22,975 nucleotides of DNA from the NCBI GenBank assembly GCA_002398485.1, contig DGYV01000040.1, positions 1 through 22,975 of the forward strand, read 5' to 3'. Of the stretch, positions 22,538 to 22,975 are shown piece by piece. Within the stretch, counting starts at the first letter, position 1. Every line of letters starts with the position of its first letter. The notes under the pieces were generated by a model, which made no database searches, was not told the origin of the DNA, and worked only from the letters and a program-made list of their open reading frames with translations. Both the position numbers and the translations under genes were made by a program. Source of the DNA: Peptococcaceae bacterium UBA4997 (GTDB lineage Bacteria > Bacillota > Dehalobacteriia > UBA4068 > UBA4997).

Positions 22538-22975
22538 ATGGATTTGTTCTCCGGTGTTGCGGAAGCGAACAGGCATCGTGCCAAGCCTTTGGCAGCAAGG
22601 ATGCGCCCCGGGAGTCTTGAAGAATATGTGGGGCAGGAGCATATATTGGGCAAGGGTAAGCTTTTGCGCCGCGCTATCGAGGCAGATCAGCTAAGTTCTG
22701 TTATTTTTTACGGGCCGCCCGGCTGCGGCAAAACTTCCCTGGCCAAAGTGGTTGCCAATACTACTAAAAGCAACTTCAAAACGCTTTCTGCCGTAACGTC
22801 AGGTATAAATGATATCCGTCAAATCATAGCAGAAGCCAAAAATGAATTGGATTTATATAATAAAAGAACTATTTTATTTATAGATGAGATACATAGGTTC
22901 AATAAAACCCAGCAGGATGCCCTGCTGCCCGCAGTGGAGAATGGCACCGTAGTACTTATAGGTGCTACTACGGAA
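22538..22975 (+). CDS. rarA: Replication-associated recombination protein RarA, partial at window end
   Basis: The first 146 residues of a RarA/MgsA-family AAA+ ATPase, cut off by the window edge. It acts at stalled replication forks. ATG 22538 follows GGTGGTGAG. The N-terminus 'PLAARMRPGSLEEYVGQEHILG' is typical. Walker A is GPPGCGKT (59-66), Walker B is 'ILFIDEIHRF' with Asp116 and Glu117, and sensor 1 begins at the edge ('VVLIGATTE'). The frame is open throughout. The 87-bp gap after tcdA has no terminator I can support and only a poor promoter candidate, so the two may be linked. Confidence 0.95.
   Translation, partial: MDLFSGVAEANRHRAKPLAARMRPGSLEEYVGQEHILGKGKLLRRAIEADQLSSVIFYGPPGCGKTSLAKVVANTTKSNFKTLSAVTSGINDIRQIIAEAKNELDLYNKRTILFIDEIHRFNKTQQDALLPAVENGTVVLIGATTE

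Noticed and set aside
22067..22642. Reverse-strand 191-codon frame opposite tcdA and rarA
   Set aside because: It lies over two clearly recognised + strand genes and has no independent start signal or family features.
1..22975. CRISPR arrays, transposases, integrases or phage modules
   Set aside because: No spaced repeat series and no matching protein motifs were seen on either strand.

Overview
The window is AT-rich DNA from an endospore-forming, anaerobic member of the Firmicutes (class Clostridia, possibly Peptococcaceae-like; the family cannot be fixed from sequence alone). The evidence is a spoIIGA-sigE / sigG-spoIIR sporulation block, an alpha/beta-type small acid-soluble spore protein gene, a class III (oxygen-sensitive) ribonucleotide reductase operon, a T-box in front of ileS, strong Shine-Dalgarno sites and genes almost all on the + strand. 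TAA, TAG and TGA all end clearly intact genes, so the code looks standard.

Layout. 1-3660 is a loosely packed accessory stretch: a DUF3892 gene, a stop-interrupted small gene, trmL with a clean sigma-A promoter, a tRNA-Pro(CGG) unit with its own promoter and terminator, a stop-interrupted secreted or anchored protein gene, and a lipoprotein gene whose natural start codon reads ATC. 3794-4728 holds a YigZ-family gene and a spore-protein gene. 5102-6349 is a two-gene cassette (secreted protein plus four-helix membrane protein, both unrecognised). It is flanked by two decayed copies of about 120 bp that begin with nearly identical terminators.

6580-9801 is the sporulation core. SpoIIGA is the membrane protease that activates pro-sigma-E, SigE is the mother-cell sigma factor and SigG the late forespore sigma factor. 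SpoIIR is the forespore signal that triggers SpoIIGA. A textbook sigma-F promoter precedes sigG, behind a terminator that separates it from sigE. A YlmC/YmxH PRC-barrel gene follows.

10343-13632 is a self-contained nrdR-nrdD-nrdG operon: promoter with an embedded NrdR box, repressor, anaerobic reductase, its activase, then a terminator. 13689-15220 carries yggS, sepF and yggT, the usual division-associated neighbours. 15223-18317 is promoter, T-box and ileS; ylmH and divIVA, which often lie between yggT and ileS, are absent. 18459-19660 is a stand-alone pyrB with its own promoter and strong terminator. 19842-22450 is a tight run of a DUF5665 gene, lspA, an RluD-type pseudouridine synthase and tcdA. 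rarA runs off the right edge.

Most of the window is conserved core genome. The unusual parts are the decaying accessory region at the left, the repeat-flanked cassette between the spore-protein gene and spoIIGA, and the well-preserved regulatory sites (sigma-F promoter, NrdR box with a second palindrome about three helical turns away, T-box). I saw no CRISPR array, transposase, phage gene or clearly new multi-gene system.
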